DNA of 64,000 nucleotides from Candidatus Binataceae bacterium (GTDB taxonomy: Bacteria; Desulfobacterota; Binatia; Binatales; Binataceae): NCBI GenBank assembly GCA_035308025.1, contig DATGHL010000033.1, positions 1 through 64,000 of the forward strand, given 5' to 3'. Below, in pieces: positions 38,301-47,864 of the stretch. Both the position numbers and the translations under genes were made by a program. Under the pieces are notes generated by a model. That model searched no databases and had not been told where the DNA came from. It saw only the letters and a program-made list of their open reading frames with translations. Within the stretch, counting starts at the first letter, position 1. Every line of letters begins with the position of its first letter.

Positions 38301-38773
38301 ACGGCGATCTGCATCTTGGCCAACTTCTCAATACCGGCAAGGACTTTATAATCATTGACTTCGAGGGTGAACCTGCAATTTCGCTCGCCGAGCGGCGGCG
38401 CAAACATTCCGCGTTGCGCGACGTCGCCGGGATGCTGCGATCGTTTTCATATGCTGCTTTTGCTGCGGTGACGGCGGAGGTCGAGCACGGAACGCTGGGC
38501 GTGGTCGAACCCGAGCAGATGACGACATGGGCGCAACTCTGGCAAAGTTGGGCGTCGTGGGCATTTCTCAAGGAATACGTAAAGGTTGCTGGACAGTCGT
38601 CGTTTATGCCCAAGACCAGCGATGAGCTACGAACTTTACTTAACGCCTTTCAGATGGAGAAGGCGGTTTACGAATTGGGCTACGAACTGAATAATCGGCC
38701 CGATTGGATCCGTGCGCCATTGAGCGGTATTGAACAGATAATCGCTACGCAGAAGGCCGGTCTGAATGACTAA
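35399..38773 (+). CDS. treS: Trehalose synthase fused to maltokinase (TreS-Mak)
   Basis: A 1124-residue fusion. Residues 1 to about 560 are a GH13 trehalose synthase that interconverts trehalose and maltose: DPLWYKDVIIYEVRVRSFFD, Asp215 in GLRLDAVPYLFE and Glu257 in LLAEANQWPED. From about residue 590 (DSRAKLERVLLDYLPHCRWF) to the end is the maltokinase Mak/Pep2, which makes maltose 1-phosphate with ATP; Asp970 in THGDLHLGQLL and Asp987 in IIDFEGEP are its catalytic and metal residues. The fused form is found in many bacteria, while mycobacteria keep the two apart. It sits between glgE and glgB, giving the trehalose to glucan route in one operon. Confidence 0.96.
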   Translation: MRPQNGNLHGAGLGADPLWYKDVIIYEVRVRSFFDTGGDGIGDFQGLTAKLDYLQHLGVTALWLLPFYPSPLRDDGYDIADYMNVHPDCGTLHDFRNFLKEAHRRGLYVITELVLNHTSDQHPWFQRARHSPPNSRERNFYVWSDSSDGYPEARIIFQDFELSNWTWDPIAKAYYWHRFYNHQPDLNFDDQAVRREMLKVVDFWLGMGVDGLRLDAVPYLFEREGTGCENLPETHNFLAELRRHVDRKFPNRMLLAEANQWPEDAVSYMAEGKECNMAFHFPLMPRMFMAVRMEDRFPITDIWAQTPAISENCQWALFLRNHDELTLEMVTDEERDYMYRAYSQEGQMRVNLGIRRRLAPLLGNHRRKIELTVGLLFSLPGTPVIYYGDEIGMGDNVFLRDRDGVRTPMQWSGDRNAGFSSANPQRLILPVIIDYEYHYQTVNVEAQESNPHSLLWWMRRIVVLRKQFKAFGRGSIEFLHPANPRIVAYIRRYGDEQILIVANLSRFVQYVELNLEIFKGMAPIELFGRTPFPPIGDLPYLLTLGPHMFLWFSIEPTRTAAPRGLISFQPPTLVMRNSFEGLFNGDSRAKLERVLLDYLPHCRWFRSKARALRAVRIADIIQLPHLESGSVITLVEVTFNDGEAETYVLPLGVAVGDQAKGIRELSHELVIAELGDLEGTGSGEAGVLHDASADPAFATALLESMERRHRFHSNAGEVRTSSTMHYHQLRGAQAPEPRVLRAEQSNTSIVFGDRLILKIFRRLEPGVNPELEIGRFLTERAAFAHTPLIAGSIEYLAPRVEPTTLGVLQGYVPNHGDAWEFTLHELDHYLERVAARPDTASALPPGDLVDWISVDGPEAQVAELVGPYLESARMMGQRVAELHLALSSDSRDPAFAPEPYSALSQRSVYQSMRNLHGRVQRQLLRSLSALPEDILKIAERIPAYESRIIACFEAFRKRRITAVRMRTHGDLHLGQLLNTGKDFIIIDFEGEPAISLAERRRKHSALRDVAGMLRSFSYAAFAAVTAEVEHGTLGVVEPEQMTTWAQLWQSWASWAFLKEYVKVAGQSSFMPKTSDELRTLLNAFQMEKAVYELGYELNNRPDWIRAPLSGIEQIIATQKAGLND

Positions 38774-38809
38774 TGCTTGTGATGATTATCTGAGACCCGA
38801 CGAGCGACC

Positions 38810-41080
38810 ATGAGTAAACTCACAGCGAAGAAGGTTACCACCGACGCCAAAGGGGGGCTTGCTGGCAAGGCGTTCGACGCCGATAGGATCTATGGCGTCT
38901 CGCACGACGAACTTGTACGCCTAATCGCATTGCGTCATACCGACCCGCATTCGATTCTCGGTGCACACCCGACCGACCGCGGCGTAATTGTGCGCGCCTT
39001 TCGTCCCGATGCGGTAAGCGTCGTCATTATCACTGACGACGGCGATCGCTATCCGATGGTCGCTCGTGGTGACAGTCTGTTTGACCTGCTGCGCGCCGAT
39101 CGCCGAGAGGTCTTTACGCACCGTCTGGAGATTCAGCCGGCGGCTGGCGAGCCTTTTATTTTGCGCGAGCCATATGGCTTCCTGCCTACGATCAGCGAGT
39201 TTGATCTGCATCTCTGGTCCGAGGGCAGCTACGAGCGCGCGTGGGAGAGCATGGGCGCCCACGCGTGTACGATCAACGGCGTTGCGGGGGTTGCCTTTGC
39301 TGTCTGGGCGCCGGCCGCGGCTGGCGTCAGCGTGATCGGTGATTTCAACGGGTGGGACGGCCGCCTCGACCTGATGCGTGAGCTGGGCAACTCCGGTGTC
39401 TGGGAAATCTTCATCCCGGATTTTCCCGTCGGCGGCCTCTACAAGTTCGAGGTTCGCACGCACGCCGGCGCCATTCTCCTCAAGACCGATCCGTTTGCGA
39501 CTGCGACTCAGACTCCGCCGCTAACCGCATCGGTAGTGAATCGTCCCTCGACGCCCTTCACCGACGACGGCTGGCTTGCAATCCGCGCGCATCGCGACGC
39601 CCTCGCTAGCCCGATGTCGATCTATGAGGTTCATCTAGGCTCATGGCGACGCGTTCCCGAGGAGGACAATCGCCCACTTACCTACCGCGAGTTGGCGGCT
39701 GAGCTCGGCGACTACGTCAGCGCGATGGGCTTTACGCACGTCGAACTGATGCCGGTGATGGAGCATCCATTCGGTGGCTCCTGGGGCTATCAAGTCACGG
39801 GCTACTTCGCGCCGACTGCGCGCTATGGCACGCCGGATGATTTCCGTTATCTCGTCAATGAACTTCATCGTCGCGGGATCGGGGTGATTCTCGACTGGGT
39901 GCCCGCACATTTCCCGACTGACGATTGGAGCCTCGGGCGCTTCGACGGGACCGCGCTTTACGAGCATCTCGATCCGCGTCTCGGCCATCACCCGGAGTGG
40001 AACACCTACGTATTTAACTTCGGACGTAACGAGGTGCGCTCGTTTCTCCTCTCGAGCGCGAATTACTGGCTCTCTGAGTTTCACGTCGACGGGCTGCGCG
40101 TCGATGCGGTCTCCTCGATGCTCTATCTGGATTATGCGCGTAGCGCGGGCGAATGGCTTCCCAACGCCTACGGCGGCCGCGAGAACCTCGCGGCGGTGTC
40201 GTTTTTGCGCATGCTCAATGAGCGTCTTTACGCGCGCCACCCGGGCATCGTGATGATCGCCGAGGAATCGACGGCGTGGCCCGCGGTCAGCCGCCCGCTT
40301 TATGTCGGCGGCCTCGGCTTCGGCTTCAAGTGGGACATGGGCTGGATGCATGACACGCTCGAATACTTCTCCAAGGATCCTATCTATCGCCGCTTTCATC
40401 ATCGCGAACTGACGTTCGGCCTGCTCTACAGCTGGAGCGAAAACTTCGTCCTGCCGCTCTCCCACGACGAAGTTGTTTATGGCAAGCGCTCACTCCTAGC
40501 CAAGATGCCCGGCAGTCGCTGGGAGCGATTTGCTAATCTGCGCGCACTCTTCGGTTATCTGTGGGCGCGCTCGGGAAAGAAGGTTCTGTTTATGGGTGGC
40601 GAGTTGGGTCAGTGGAACGAGTGGAACCATGACGCGAGCCTCGACTGGCATCTGCTCGACGGCGACGGCACGGAACATCATGGCGTGCAGAACCTCGTGC
40701 GCGATCTTAATCGGCTCTATCGAGCCGAGCCTGCACTATACGAGGCCGATTGCATGCCCGCGGGTTTTCAGTGGATCGACGCCAACAACAGCGATGAAAA
40801 CGTCATTGCGTTCGTCCGGATCGCTCCGTCGAGCGGGCGCAAGGTGATCTGCGTGTGCAACTTTTCGCCAATGGTGCGTGCAGGTTATCGCGTGGGCGTG
40901 CCTAGCGCCGGTTACTATCGCGAGATTCTCAACACGGACTCTGAGGTTTATGGCGGGGGCAATCGCGGCAACGCCGGCGGCCTATCTGCTGATGCGTTGC
41001 CCTGGCACGGGCTCCCCTATTCGCTGACGCTCGTCCTGCCGCCGCTTGCCGTGCTTTGGTTCGAGGCGCCGACGAACTGA
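38810..41080 (+). CDS. glgB: Glycogen branching enzyme
   Basis: A 756-residue GH13_9 branching enzyme that transfers alpha-1,4 segments to alpha-1,6 branch points. Order: an N-terminal N1 domain (DPHSILGAHP), CBM48 (VAFAVWAPAAAGVSVIGDFNGWDGR), the catalytic barrel with nucleophile Asp432 in GLRVDAVSSMLYLDY and acid Glu485 in IAEESTAWP, then the C-terminal beta domain. It is full-length compared with E. coli GlgB (728). The 36-bp gap from treS and the shared strand place it in the same operon. A short basic N-terminal extension (MSKLTAKKVTTDAKGG) is unusual but minor. Confidence 0.96.
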   Translation: MSKLTAKKVTTDAKGGLAGKAFDADRIYGVSHDELVRLIALRHTDPHSILGAHPTDRGVIVRAFRPDAVSVVIITDDGDRYPMVARGDSLFDLLRADRREVFTHRLEIQPAAGEPFILREPYGFLPTISEFDLHLWSEGSYERAWESMGAHACTINGVAGVAFAVWAPAAAGVSVIGDFNGWDGRLDLMRELGNSGVWEIFIPDFPVGGLYKFEVRTHAGAILLKTDPFATATQTPPLTASVVNRPSTPFTDDGWLAIRAHRDALASPMSIYEVHLGSWRRVPEEDNRPLTYRELAAELGDYVSAMGFTHVELMPVMEHPFGGSWGYQVTGYFAPTARYGTPDDFRYLVNELHRRGIGVILDWVPAHFPTDDWSLGRFDGTALYEHLDPRLGHHPEWNTYVFNFGRNEVRSFLLSSANYWLSEFHVDGLRVDAVSSMLYLDYARSAGEWLPNAYGGRENLAAVSFLRMLNERLYARHPGIVMIAEESTAWPAVSRPLYVGGLGFGFKWDMGWMHDTLEYFSKDPIYRRFHHRELTFGLLYSWSENFVLPLSHDEVVYGKRSLLAKMPGSRWERFANLRALFGYLWARSGKKVLFMGGELGQWNEWNHDASLDWHLLDGDGTEHHGVQNLVRDLNRLYRAEPALYEADCMPAGFQWIDANNSDENVIAFVRIAPSSGRKVICVCNFSPMVRAGYRVGVPSAGYYREILNTDSEVYGGGNRGNAGGLSADALPWHGLPYSLTLVLPPLAVLWFEAPTN

Positions 41081-41161
41081 TCGGTTATCGTCTGACCAGA
41101 TCATCCGATCAGACCTTATTCGCGGCAAAGCAAACAACAATCAAGATACAAACGAGTTTGC

Positions 41162-43816
41162 ATGATCGAACCGCGCGCAACCTATCGCATTCAACTTACC
41201 CCCGGGTTTGGTTTCGACGAGGTCGCGGCTATCGCCCCATACCTCGCCGATCTGGGTGTGAGTCACGTCTATCTCTCGCCCTGCTTTCAGGCTGCGCGCG
41301 GCAGTACGCATGGTTACGACGTTGTCGATTATCACCGGGTCAGTGACGCGCTGGGTGGTGCGTCAGCTCATGCGCGCATGGGTGATGCCCTCAAGCGACA
41401 CGGGCTGGCACTACTGGTCGATCTGGTACCCAATCACATGGCGATTTTGGGCGAGCAAAACCCCTGGTGGTGGGATGTGCTGGAAAACGGGCCTTCCAGC
41501 AACTACGCATCCTATTTTGATGTCGATTGGGAGCCACCCGAGGCCCGTTTGCGCAATACCCTATTAATGCCGGTGCTGGGCGACCAATACGGCCGGATAC
41601 TTGAATCCGGCCAGATCAAGCTAGTGCGGGAAGACGCCAGCTTCCGTATCCGCTATCACGATCAGGTCTACCCGGTGGCCCCGCGCTCGCTCTATTCGAT
41701 CTTCGCGGACGCCGCGGAACGCTGTCATTCTGAGGATCTTGCGTTCATCGCCGACGCCCTCGATTGGCTGCCCTTGCCTACTTTGACCGATCTCACAAAC
41801 GTCCGCCGTCGCCATCGTGATAAGGCGGTGCTTGGAAGGCGTATCTCTCAACTCTTCGCGGAGCAACCCGAGGTCCCGCGGGCGATTGACCAAATCATCG
41901 GCGAAATCAATGCCAACCCCGATTTGTTGCACACACTACTAGAACGTCAAAACTACCGTCTCGCCTTTTGGCGAACTGCCGGTCGCGACCTCGGTTACCG
42001 TCGCTTCTTCGATATCAACTCCTTAATCGGACTGCGTATGGAGGAACGCGCGGTCTTTGATGATACGCATCTGTTAGTTCTGCGCTGGCTGGCGGAGGGA
42101 TCGGTCGATGGGGTTCGCATAGATCATATCGACGGGCTGCGCGCTCCGCGCCAGTATCTCGAACGTATACGGGAGGCATCCCAAAATGCGTGGATCGTAG
42201 TCGAAAAGATTCTGGCGCACAAAGAGCGCCTGCCGGCTGCGTGGCCAGTTGCCGGCACCACCGGCTATGACTTCCTGAACCGCTCCGGCGGCCTGTTTGT
42301 TGATGCGGCCGGCGAAACCCCACTCACCGAGTTCTACGCCGAGTTTACCCGCGATCCGGTGGATTTCGCCGCGCTTGCCCGAGAGAAAAAACAACTCGTG
42401 CTGCGCAGTGCGCTCGGCAGCGATTTGAACCGCCTAACGGCGATGTTCCTCGAAGTATGCGAGGGCCATCGCGATCATCGGGATTATACACGTCATGATT
42501 TGCATGAAGCATTGATTACTACAATCTCGTCATTCCCGGTGTACCGTACCTACATGTCCAAAGATGGAGACGAGCGTAGCGCAGAGGACGAATACTACAT
42601 CACGATTGCGATCGGTGGTGCAAAGAAATTGCATCCTGACCTCGACGCAAGTCTTTTCGACTTTCTGCGCGATCTCCTGCTAACCCGGGTTCCCGGTGCT
42701 CTGGAAAGCGAGTTCGCGCTGCGCTTTCAGCAATTGACTGGCTCCACGATGGCGAAGGCTGTCGAAGACACCGCCTTCTATTGTTTCAACCGCTTGGTGT
42801 GCCTTAACGAGGTCGGCGGCGACCCCGCCCGCTTTGGTGTCGGCCTCGAGGAATTTATGCGCGAGTCCGCAGAAATACAGCGTGCCTGGCCGCGCACGAT
42901 GCTGGCGACTTCGACCCATGACACGAAGCGCAGCGAAGACGTCCGTGCCCGGCTCTATCTGATCTCAGAGATTCCTGATCGATGGATAGCGGCGGTGCGC
43001 CGATGGTCCGAGCTGAATGCAAAATACTGGCAGGGCGAACCCGACCATAGCGCAGAATATCTGTTTTATCAGACGCTGACCGGTGCGTGGCCGATCACTA
43101 CCGATCGTGTCGTCGGCTACATGCGGAAAGCGGCGCGCGAAGGCAAACGCCACACCTCCTGGATCGATCCCAATCTCGAATATGAAACACGCCTGGTCGG
43201 CTTCATCGAATCTTCGCTCAGCAGCCGGACTTTTGTTGCCGATCTCGGAGAATTCGTCGAACCGCTGATTCAAGCGGGTCGGATTAATTCGTTAGCTCAG
43301 ACGTTGCTTAAACTTACCGCGCCCGGCGTCCCGGATGTCTACCAAGGATGCGAACTATGGGACCTGAGTCTCGTCGATCCTGACAATCGCCGACCAGTCG
43401 ATTACGCCGGCCGCCGCGCTCTTCTCGCTCAGGCCAAGCGCACTCCGCCGACCGGCATCTGGAGCCACGCTGATTCTGGAATGCCCAAGTTGTGGCTCAT
43501 TCATCAAGCTCTTCAACTGCGCAAACGCTGTCCGGAGCTTTTCGGGATTAGCGGAGGATTCAAGCCCCTCAGCATCAGTGGCTCCCATCTCAATCGCGTT
43601 ATCGCTTACGCACGCGGCGGCGGTGCGGTCGCAATTGCGCCACGACTCATGTTGGGACTCGGCGCCGGATGGGCGGATACCTCCGTCGATCTTCCGATGG
43701 GGCGTTGGGTTAATGAGTTGACTGGGGAATCGACGACTGGCGGTCCAACCCTTCTGGCAGAATTACTGAGACATTTTCCGGTCGCACTATTGACGCGCGA
43801 GAGCAGCAGATCGTGA
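41162..43816 (+). CDS. treY: Maltooligosyltrehalose synthase TreY
   Basis: An 884-residue GH13_26 enzyme that turns the reducing end of an alpha-glucan into a trehalose unit. Seen: ATYRIQLTPGFGFDEVAAIAPYL, SHVYLSPCFQAARGSTHGYDVVDY, LVDLVPNHMAI, the nucleophile region VDGVRIDHIDGLRAP, the acid region WIVVEKIL and STHDTKRSEDVRARL. Length is typical; TreY enzymes are longer than other GH13 proteins because of extra helical domains. It is 81 bp after glgB and overlaps treZ by 4 bases. Confidence 0.95.
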   Translation: MIEPRATYRIQLTPGFGFDEVAAIAPYLADLGVSHVYLSPCFQAARGSTHGYDVVDYHRVSDALGGASAHARMGDALKRHGLALLVDLVPNHMAILGEQNPWWWDVLENGPSSNYASYFDVDWEPPEARLRNTLLMPVLGDQYGRILESGQIKLVREDASFRIRYHDQVYPVAPRSLYSIFADAAERCHSEDLAFIADALDWLPLPTLTDLTNVRRRHRDKAVLGRRISQLFAEQPEVPRAIDQIIGEINANPDLLHTLLERQNYRLAFWRTAGRDLGYRRFFDINSLIGLRMEERAVFDDTHLLVLRWLAEGSVDGVRIDHIDGLRAPRQYLERIREASQNAWIVVEKILAHKERLPAAWPVAGTTGYDFLNRSGGLFVDAAGETPLTEFYAEFTRDPVDFAALAREKKQLVLRSALGSDLNRLTAMFLEVCEGHRDHRDYTRHDLHEALITTISSFPVYRTYMSKDGDERSAEDEYYITIAIGGAKKLHPDLDASLFDFLRDLLLTRVPGALESEFALRFQQLTGSTMAKAVEDTAFYCFNRLVCLNEVGGDPARFGVGLEEFMRESAEIQRAWPRTMLATSTHDTKRSEDVRARLYLISEIPDRWIAAVRRWSELNAKYWQGEPDHSAEYLFYQTLTGAWPITTDRVVGYMRKAAREGKRHTSWIDPNLEYETRLVGFIESSLSSRTFVADLGEFVEPLIQAGRINSLAQTLLKLTAPGVPDVYQGCELWDLSLVDPDNRRPVDYAGRRALLAQAKRTPPTGIWSHADSGMPKLWLIHQALQLRKRCPELFGISGGFKPLSISGSHLNRVIAYARGGGAVAIAPRLMLGLGAGWADTSVDLPMGRWVNELTGESTTGGPTLLAELLRHFPVALLTRESSRS

Positions 43817-45546
43817 GTTTCCTTCGCGTGTGGGCGCCTGAAGCCGCAAAGCTTGAAATCGAGCAGCTTGACCGCCGCCTCGCGATGAAACGTGCGGAAG
43901 AGGGGTGGTGGACCAGCGTCGAGCCGGTCTCATTTGGCGTTGACTATGCGTTCTTCATCGATGGAGAAGGTCCGTGGCCCGATCCGCGTTCCGCCTCACA
44001 GCCGTCAGGCGTGCATGGCCCTTCTCGTACTGTCGACCATGCCGTCTTTCGTTGGAGCGATCAAAGCTGGGTAGCGCCCACGCTCGACGCCGCGGTCATC
44101 TATGAACTTCACGTCGGCACCTTCACTCCCGTTGGTACATTCACGTCAACAATCGAGCGGCTCGATCATCTTCGAGATCTCGGCGTGACGCATGTCGAGT
44201 TGATGCCGGTTGCCGAGTTTCCGGGCGACCGCGGATGGGGGTATGACGGAGTTGACCTTTACGCGCCGCATCATTCCTACGGTGGTCCGGACGGTCTAAA
44301 AACTTTGGTGGACGCGTGTCACGCGCGCGGCCTGGGCGTAATCCTCGACGTCGTTTACAATCATTTCGGTCCCGCGGGAAACTATTGGAGCCGTTTCGGA
44401 CCATATCTTACTCAGCATTATAAGACTCCCTGGGGCGAAGCCGTTAACCTGGATGGGGCCGGCAGTGATCATGTCCGCCGCTATTTTTGCGATAACGCGC
44501 TGATATGGCTGCGCGCCTACCACTTCGATGGATTGCGACTCGACGCCGTGCACGCGATCTTCGACAGATCCGCTACCCATTTCCTCGAACAACTCGCGAC
44601 CGAAGTTGCAGCACTCGGCCGCGAGCTCGGACGTAACTTCGTCATAATCGCGGAGAGCGACCTGAACGATCCACGACTCGTACGGCCCTCCGAAGCCGGG
44701 GGCTATGAGATCGACGCGCAATGGTCGGACGATTTTCATCATGCCCTCCACGCACTGCTTACCGGCGAGCGAGAAGGTTATTATCGCGACTTCGGTAAGC
44801 TCGACGATCTGGCGAAGGCGCTTCAACAGGCATTTGTGTACGACGGCCGCTATTCGATATATCGGAATCGGCGCCACGGCCGTTCACCAACAGGTCTGTC
44901 AGGCAACCGATTCATCTGCTGCACGCAGAATCACGACCAGGTGGGAAACCGTGCGCGGGGCGATCGTCTCGCACACCTGGTGAGTCCGGGGCGTCTTAAA
45001 ATTGCCGCGACGATGCTCCTGATGTCTCCCTTTGTCCCGATGCTTTTCCAGGGCGAGGAATGGGCCGCATCGACCCCGTTCCAGTATTTCACCGGCCACG
45101 AGGATCCGGATTTGGCGCGTGCGGTGAGCGAGGGCCGGAAACGGGAATTTGCCGAGATTGCCCAAGACGCCAATGCGGTTCCGGATCCTCAGTCGCCCGG
45201 GACTTTTCTAAGCTCGAAACTCGACTGGTCCGAATGCTCCCGTGAACCACATCGCCAAATGCTCGAATGGTATCGCGAACTGATTGCGCTGCGCCGCCGA
45301 ACACCTGCACTAACAAATGGGCGCATGGAAGAAGTCGAGATCTACTTCGACGAGGCGAAACAATGGTTCGTAATGTGGCGTGACCCAATCACCGTGGCGT
45401 TCAATCTTTCAGGGGATCGGCAACGCATCGAATATCCAGGAAAAGCCGGCGCCCGGCTGATAATGGCTTCGCGAGCGGGCATCGTCGTGGGGAAAGGCGC
45501 GATTGAGCTTCCACCCGATTCCATAGCGATTCTCACAGATTGCTGA
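43813..45546 (+). CDS. treZ: Maltooligosyltrehalose trehalohydrolase TreZ
   Basis: A 577-residue GH13_10 hydrolase that releases trehalose from the TreY product. The start is a GTG overlapping the treY stop (GTGA), giving SFLRVWAPEAAKLEIEQL, the usual CBM48-like start. Catalytic segments: LRLDAVHAIFD (Asp), VIIAESDLNDPRLV (Glu) and FICCTQNHDQVGNRARGDRL. With TreY it makes trehalose from glucan, while TreS-Mak and GlgE carry carbon the other way. A bidirectional terminator follows. Confidence 0.95.
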   Translation: MSFLRVWAPEAAKLEIEQLDRRLAMKRAEEGWWTSVEPVSFGVDYAFFIDGEGPWPDPRSASQPSGVHGPSRTVDHAVFRWSDQSWVAPTLDAAVIYELHVGTFTPVGTFTSTIERLDHLRDLGVTHVELMPVAEFPGDRGWGYDGVDLYAPHHSYGGPDGLKTLVDACHARGLGVILDVVYNHFGPAGNYWSRFGPYLTQHYKTPWGEAVNLDGAGSDHVRRYFCDNALIWLRAYHFDGLRLDAVHAIFDRSATHFLEQLATEVAALGRELGRNFVIIAESDLNDPRLVRPSEAGGYEIDAQWSDDFHHALHALLTGEREGYYRDFGKLDDLAKALQQAFVYDGRYSIYRNRRHGRSPTGLSGNRFICCTQNHDQVGNRARGDRLAHLVSPGRLKIAATMLLMSPFVPMLFQGEEWAASTPFQYFTGHEDPDLARAVSEGRKREFAEIAQDANAVPDPQSPGTFLSSKLDWSECSREPHRQMLEWYRELIALRRRTPALTNGRMEEVEIYFDEAKQWFVMWRDPITVAFNLSGDRQRIEYPGKAGARLIMASRAGIVVGKGAIELPPDSIAILTDC

Positions 45547-45551
45547 GATCG

Positions 45552-45590
45552 CCCTCCCGCACCGCCGACGAAAGGCGGAGCGGGACAGGG
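45552..45590. terminator. Bidirectional hairpin between treZ and glgX
   Basis: CCCGC and CCGCC at 45556-45566 pair with GGCGG and GCGGG at 45574-45584 (one A-A mismatch), and CCCT/AGGG at 45552/45587 extends the stem. It fills the 48-bp gap between convergent genes. Confidence 0.75.
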
Positions 45591-45594
45591 CCAG

Positions 45595-47838
45595 TTAGCT
45601 TGCAGGCTCGAGTAGAGCTTTCAGAGTATCGGGCGGCTGAAAGTCTGCGGGCTGGCCGGAGGCTGTTGCCGGCGACACAGATTGGGAATCGCCATTCACA
45701 TCAGACTGCTCCACCGCTGCACAGGGTCGCGTCAGTAGAGCCAAAGAGCGGCTCTCTAGAGGAAAGGCTTCACCTGGGTAAAATTCGCGCCGGTCCTCAA
45801 TGCCCCCGTCGGTCTGGAAAGTATCCACCAGCACCTTCCAGGCGCGGTCGCTGCCGACATCTGGAACCGTGAACTGGATCAATTCGAAATGGCCGTTAAT
45901 GAGCAAAAGGAAATCGTCGTCGAAAACCTCTGCTCCCCGTTGATCAATTATGCCGGTGGCCGACCCGGCCAGCAATGCTCCCACGCACTTGGCGAAGCTC
46001 TGCCGCCACTCTTCGTCAGTCATTTCGTGACCGTCGGGACTTAGCCAGGTGATGTCCTTCAGGGCCGCACCGGACCTCGGATGCCCAATAAAAAACTGAT
46101 CGCGATGCAAGGTTTGGTGAGTTTTGCGCAAAGTTACGAGGCGGCGCACGAACTCGAGGAAAGCAGAATCATTGTTACCTGCTTTCCAATCAACCCAACT
46201 GATTTCATTGTCCTGGCAATAGGCATTGTTGTTCCCCTGTTGAGTGCGGCCCATCTCATCCCCTGCCAGTAACATTGGGACCCCTTGCGACAACATAAGA
46301 GTAGCAATTAAATTTCGTCTCTGGCGGTCGCGCAGTTTCAGAATGTCTGGATCGTCGGTCGCGCCCTCGGTGCCGCAATTCCAGCTCTCGTTGTTGTTGT
46401 CGCCGTCGCGGTTCTCCTCGAGATTCGCCTCGTTGTGTTTGTCGTTGTAGGAGACCAAATCCCGCAAAGTGAAACCGTCGTGCGCTGTTACGAAGTTGAT
46501 ACTTGCGTAGGGGCGCCTGCCGGTGGCGCGATAGAGATCGCTCGAGCCGGTCAGGCGCGAGCCGAGATCGCCGATTTCGCCGTCTTCACCCTTCCAAAAG
46601 GCGCGCACCACGTCGCGATATTTTCCGTTCCACTCAGCCCACCCGACCGGAAAATTTCCCACTTGATAACCGCCTTCACCTAGATCCCAGGGCTCGGCGA
46701 TCAGTTTTGCTTGTGAAACGATCGGATCTTGATAAACCAAATCGAAGAACGCGCTGAGCTTGTCGACGTCGTTGAGTTCGCGAGCCAAGGCGGACGCGAG
46801 GTCGAAGCGAAAGCCGTCAACATGCATCTCCTGCACCCAGTATCGCAGGCTATCCATAATCAGCCGCAAGACTTGCGGCTGGCCCATGTTGAGCGAGTTG
46901 CCGCAGCCGGTGAAATCCATGTAATAACGTGGGTCGTCGGGTGTCAGGCGATAATAGGTCGAATTATCGATACCTCGAAAACTGAGCGTTGGCCCAAGGT
47001 GATTACCCTCGGCAGTATGATTGTAGACGACGTCGAGAATAACCTCGAGACCAGCCGAGTGAAGTCGCTTCACCATCGACTTGAATTCCTGAACAGAACC
47101 GGTCGATGAATAGCGCAGGTCTGGTGCAAAAAACCCGAGCGAGTTGTAGCCCCAATAATTTTGCAAACCGTTCTCGATCAAGCGGCGATCATCGATGAAT
47201 GAATGAACAGGCATCAGCTCGACCGCAGTTATGCCGAGTCGCCGAAAATGATCTAGCGCCGGTTCGCTCGCGACTCCGGCGTAAGTGCCGCGAAGCTGAG
47301 GCGGAATATCCGGATGCTGTGCGGTAAAGCCTTTGACGTGCAGCTCGTAGATAATCGTCTCACTCAAGGGAACGCGCGGCAGCCGATCCTCGTCCCATGA
47401 GAAGGCGGTCTCCACGACCGCACCCTTAACCATTGCCGACGCACTATCGCGGCGATCGAACGACAAGTCCCCGCGGCCGCCGCCAACCCGATAACCGAAG
47501 AGCATATCTGACCAGCGCAGCGTGCCGACGATCTCCTTGGCATATGGATCGAGCAGAAGCTTGTTGCGGTTGTAGCGAAGGCCCCGGCGAGCATCGTAGG
47601 GGCCGCTTACTCGATAACCGTAGACAGTACCGGGGCGCATTTCCGGTAAATAGCAGTGCCATACCTGATGTGTTTGCCAAGGTACGTCAATGCAGTGAGT
47701 TTGCCGTTGAGCGTTACGGTCGAATAGACATAATTCGACTTTTTCGGCATGTTCCGAGAACAAAGCGAAATTCACACCCTCGCCGTCCCAAGTCGCGCCC
47801 AGTGGATAGGGCTTGCCCCGCCAGACCGCCAAATTCAT
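45595..47838 (-). CDS. glgX: Glycogen debranching enzyme GlgX
   Basis: A 747-residue GH13_11 isoamylase-type debranching enzyme that cuts alpha-1,6 branches. The ATG at 47838 gives MNLAVWRGKPYPLGATWDGEG, the standard start; an upstream in-frame ATG at 47931 would overlap the lipoprotein gene. Seen: VIYELHVKGFTAQHPDIP, VILDVVYNHTAEG, the nucleophile in VDGFRFDLASALAR, the acid in LIAEPWDLGEGGYQVG and FVTAHDGFTLRDLVSYN. It is convergent with treZ and probably co-transcribed with the small lipoprotein 26 bp upstream. It should work with TreYZ by supplying linear chains. Confidence 0.95.
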   Translation of the reverse strand: MNLAVWRGKPYPLGATWDGEGVNFALFSEHAEKVELCLFDRNAQRQTHCIDVPWQTHQVWHCYLPEMRPGTVYGYRVSGPYDARRGLRYNRNKLLLDPYAKEIVGTLRWSDMLFGYRVGGGRGDLSFDRRDSASAMVKGAVVETAFSWDEDRLPRVPLSETIIYELHVKGFTAQHPDIPPQLRGTYAGVASEPALDHFRRLGITAVELMPVHSFIDDRRLIENGLQNYWGYNSLGFFAPDLRYSSTGSVQEFKSMVKRLHSAGLEVILDVVYNHTAEGNHLGPTLSFRGIDNSTYYRLTPDDPRYYMDFTGCGNSLNMGQPQVLRLIMDSLRYWVQEMHVDGFRFDLASALARELNDVDKLSAFFDLVYQDPIVSQAKLIAEPWDLGEGGYQVGNFPVGWAEWNGKYRDVVRAFWKGEDGEIGDLGSRLTGSSDLYRATGRRPYASINFVTAHDGFTLRDLVSYNDKHNEANLEENRDGDNNNESWNCGTEGATDDPDILKLRDRQRRNLIATLMLSQGVPMLLAGDEMGRTQQGNNNAYCQDNEISWVDWKAGNNDSAFLEFVRRLVTLRKTHQTLHRDQFFIGHPRSGAALKDITWLSPDGHEMTDEEWRQSFAKCVGALLAGSATGIIDQRGAEVFDDDFLLLINGHFELIQFTVPDVGSDRAWKVLVDTFQTDGGIEDRREFYPGEAFPLESRSLALLTRPCAAVEQSDVNGDSQSVSPATASGQPADFQPPDTLKALLEPAS

Positions 47839-47864
47839 AAAACGAGTTTCCCACCATTCTTCTT

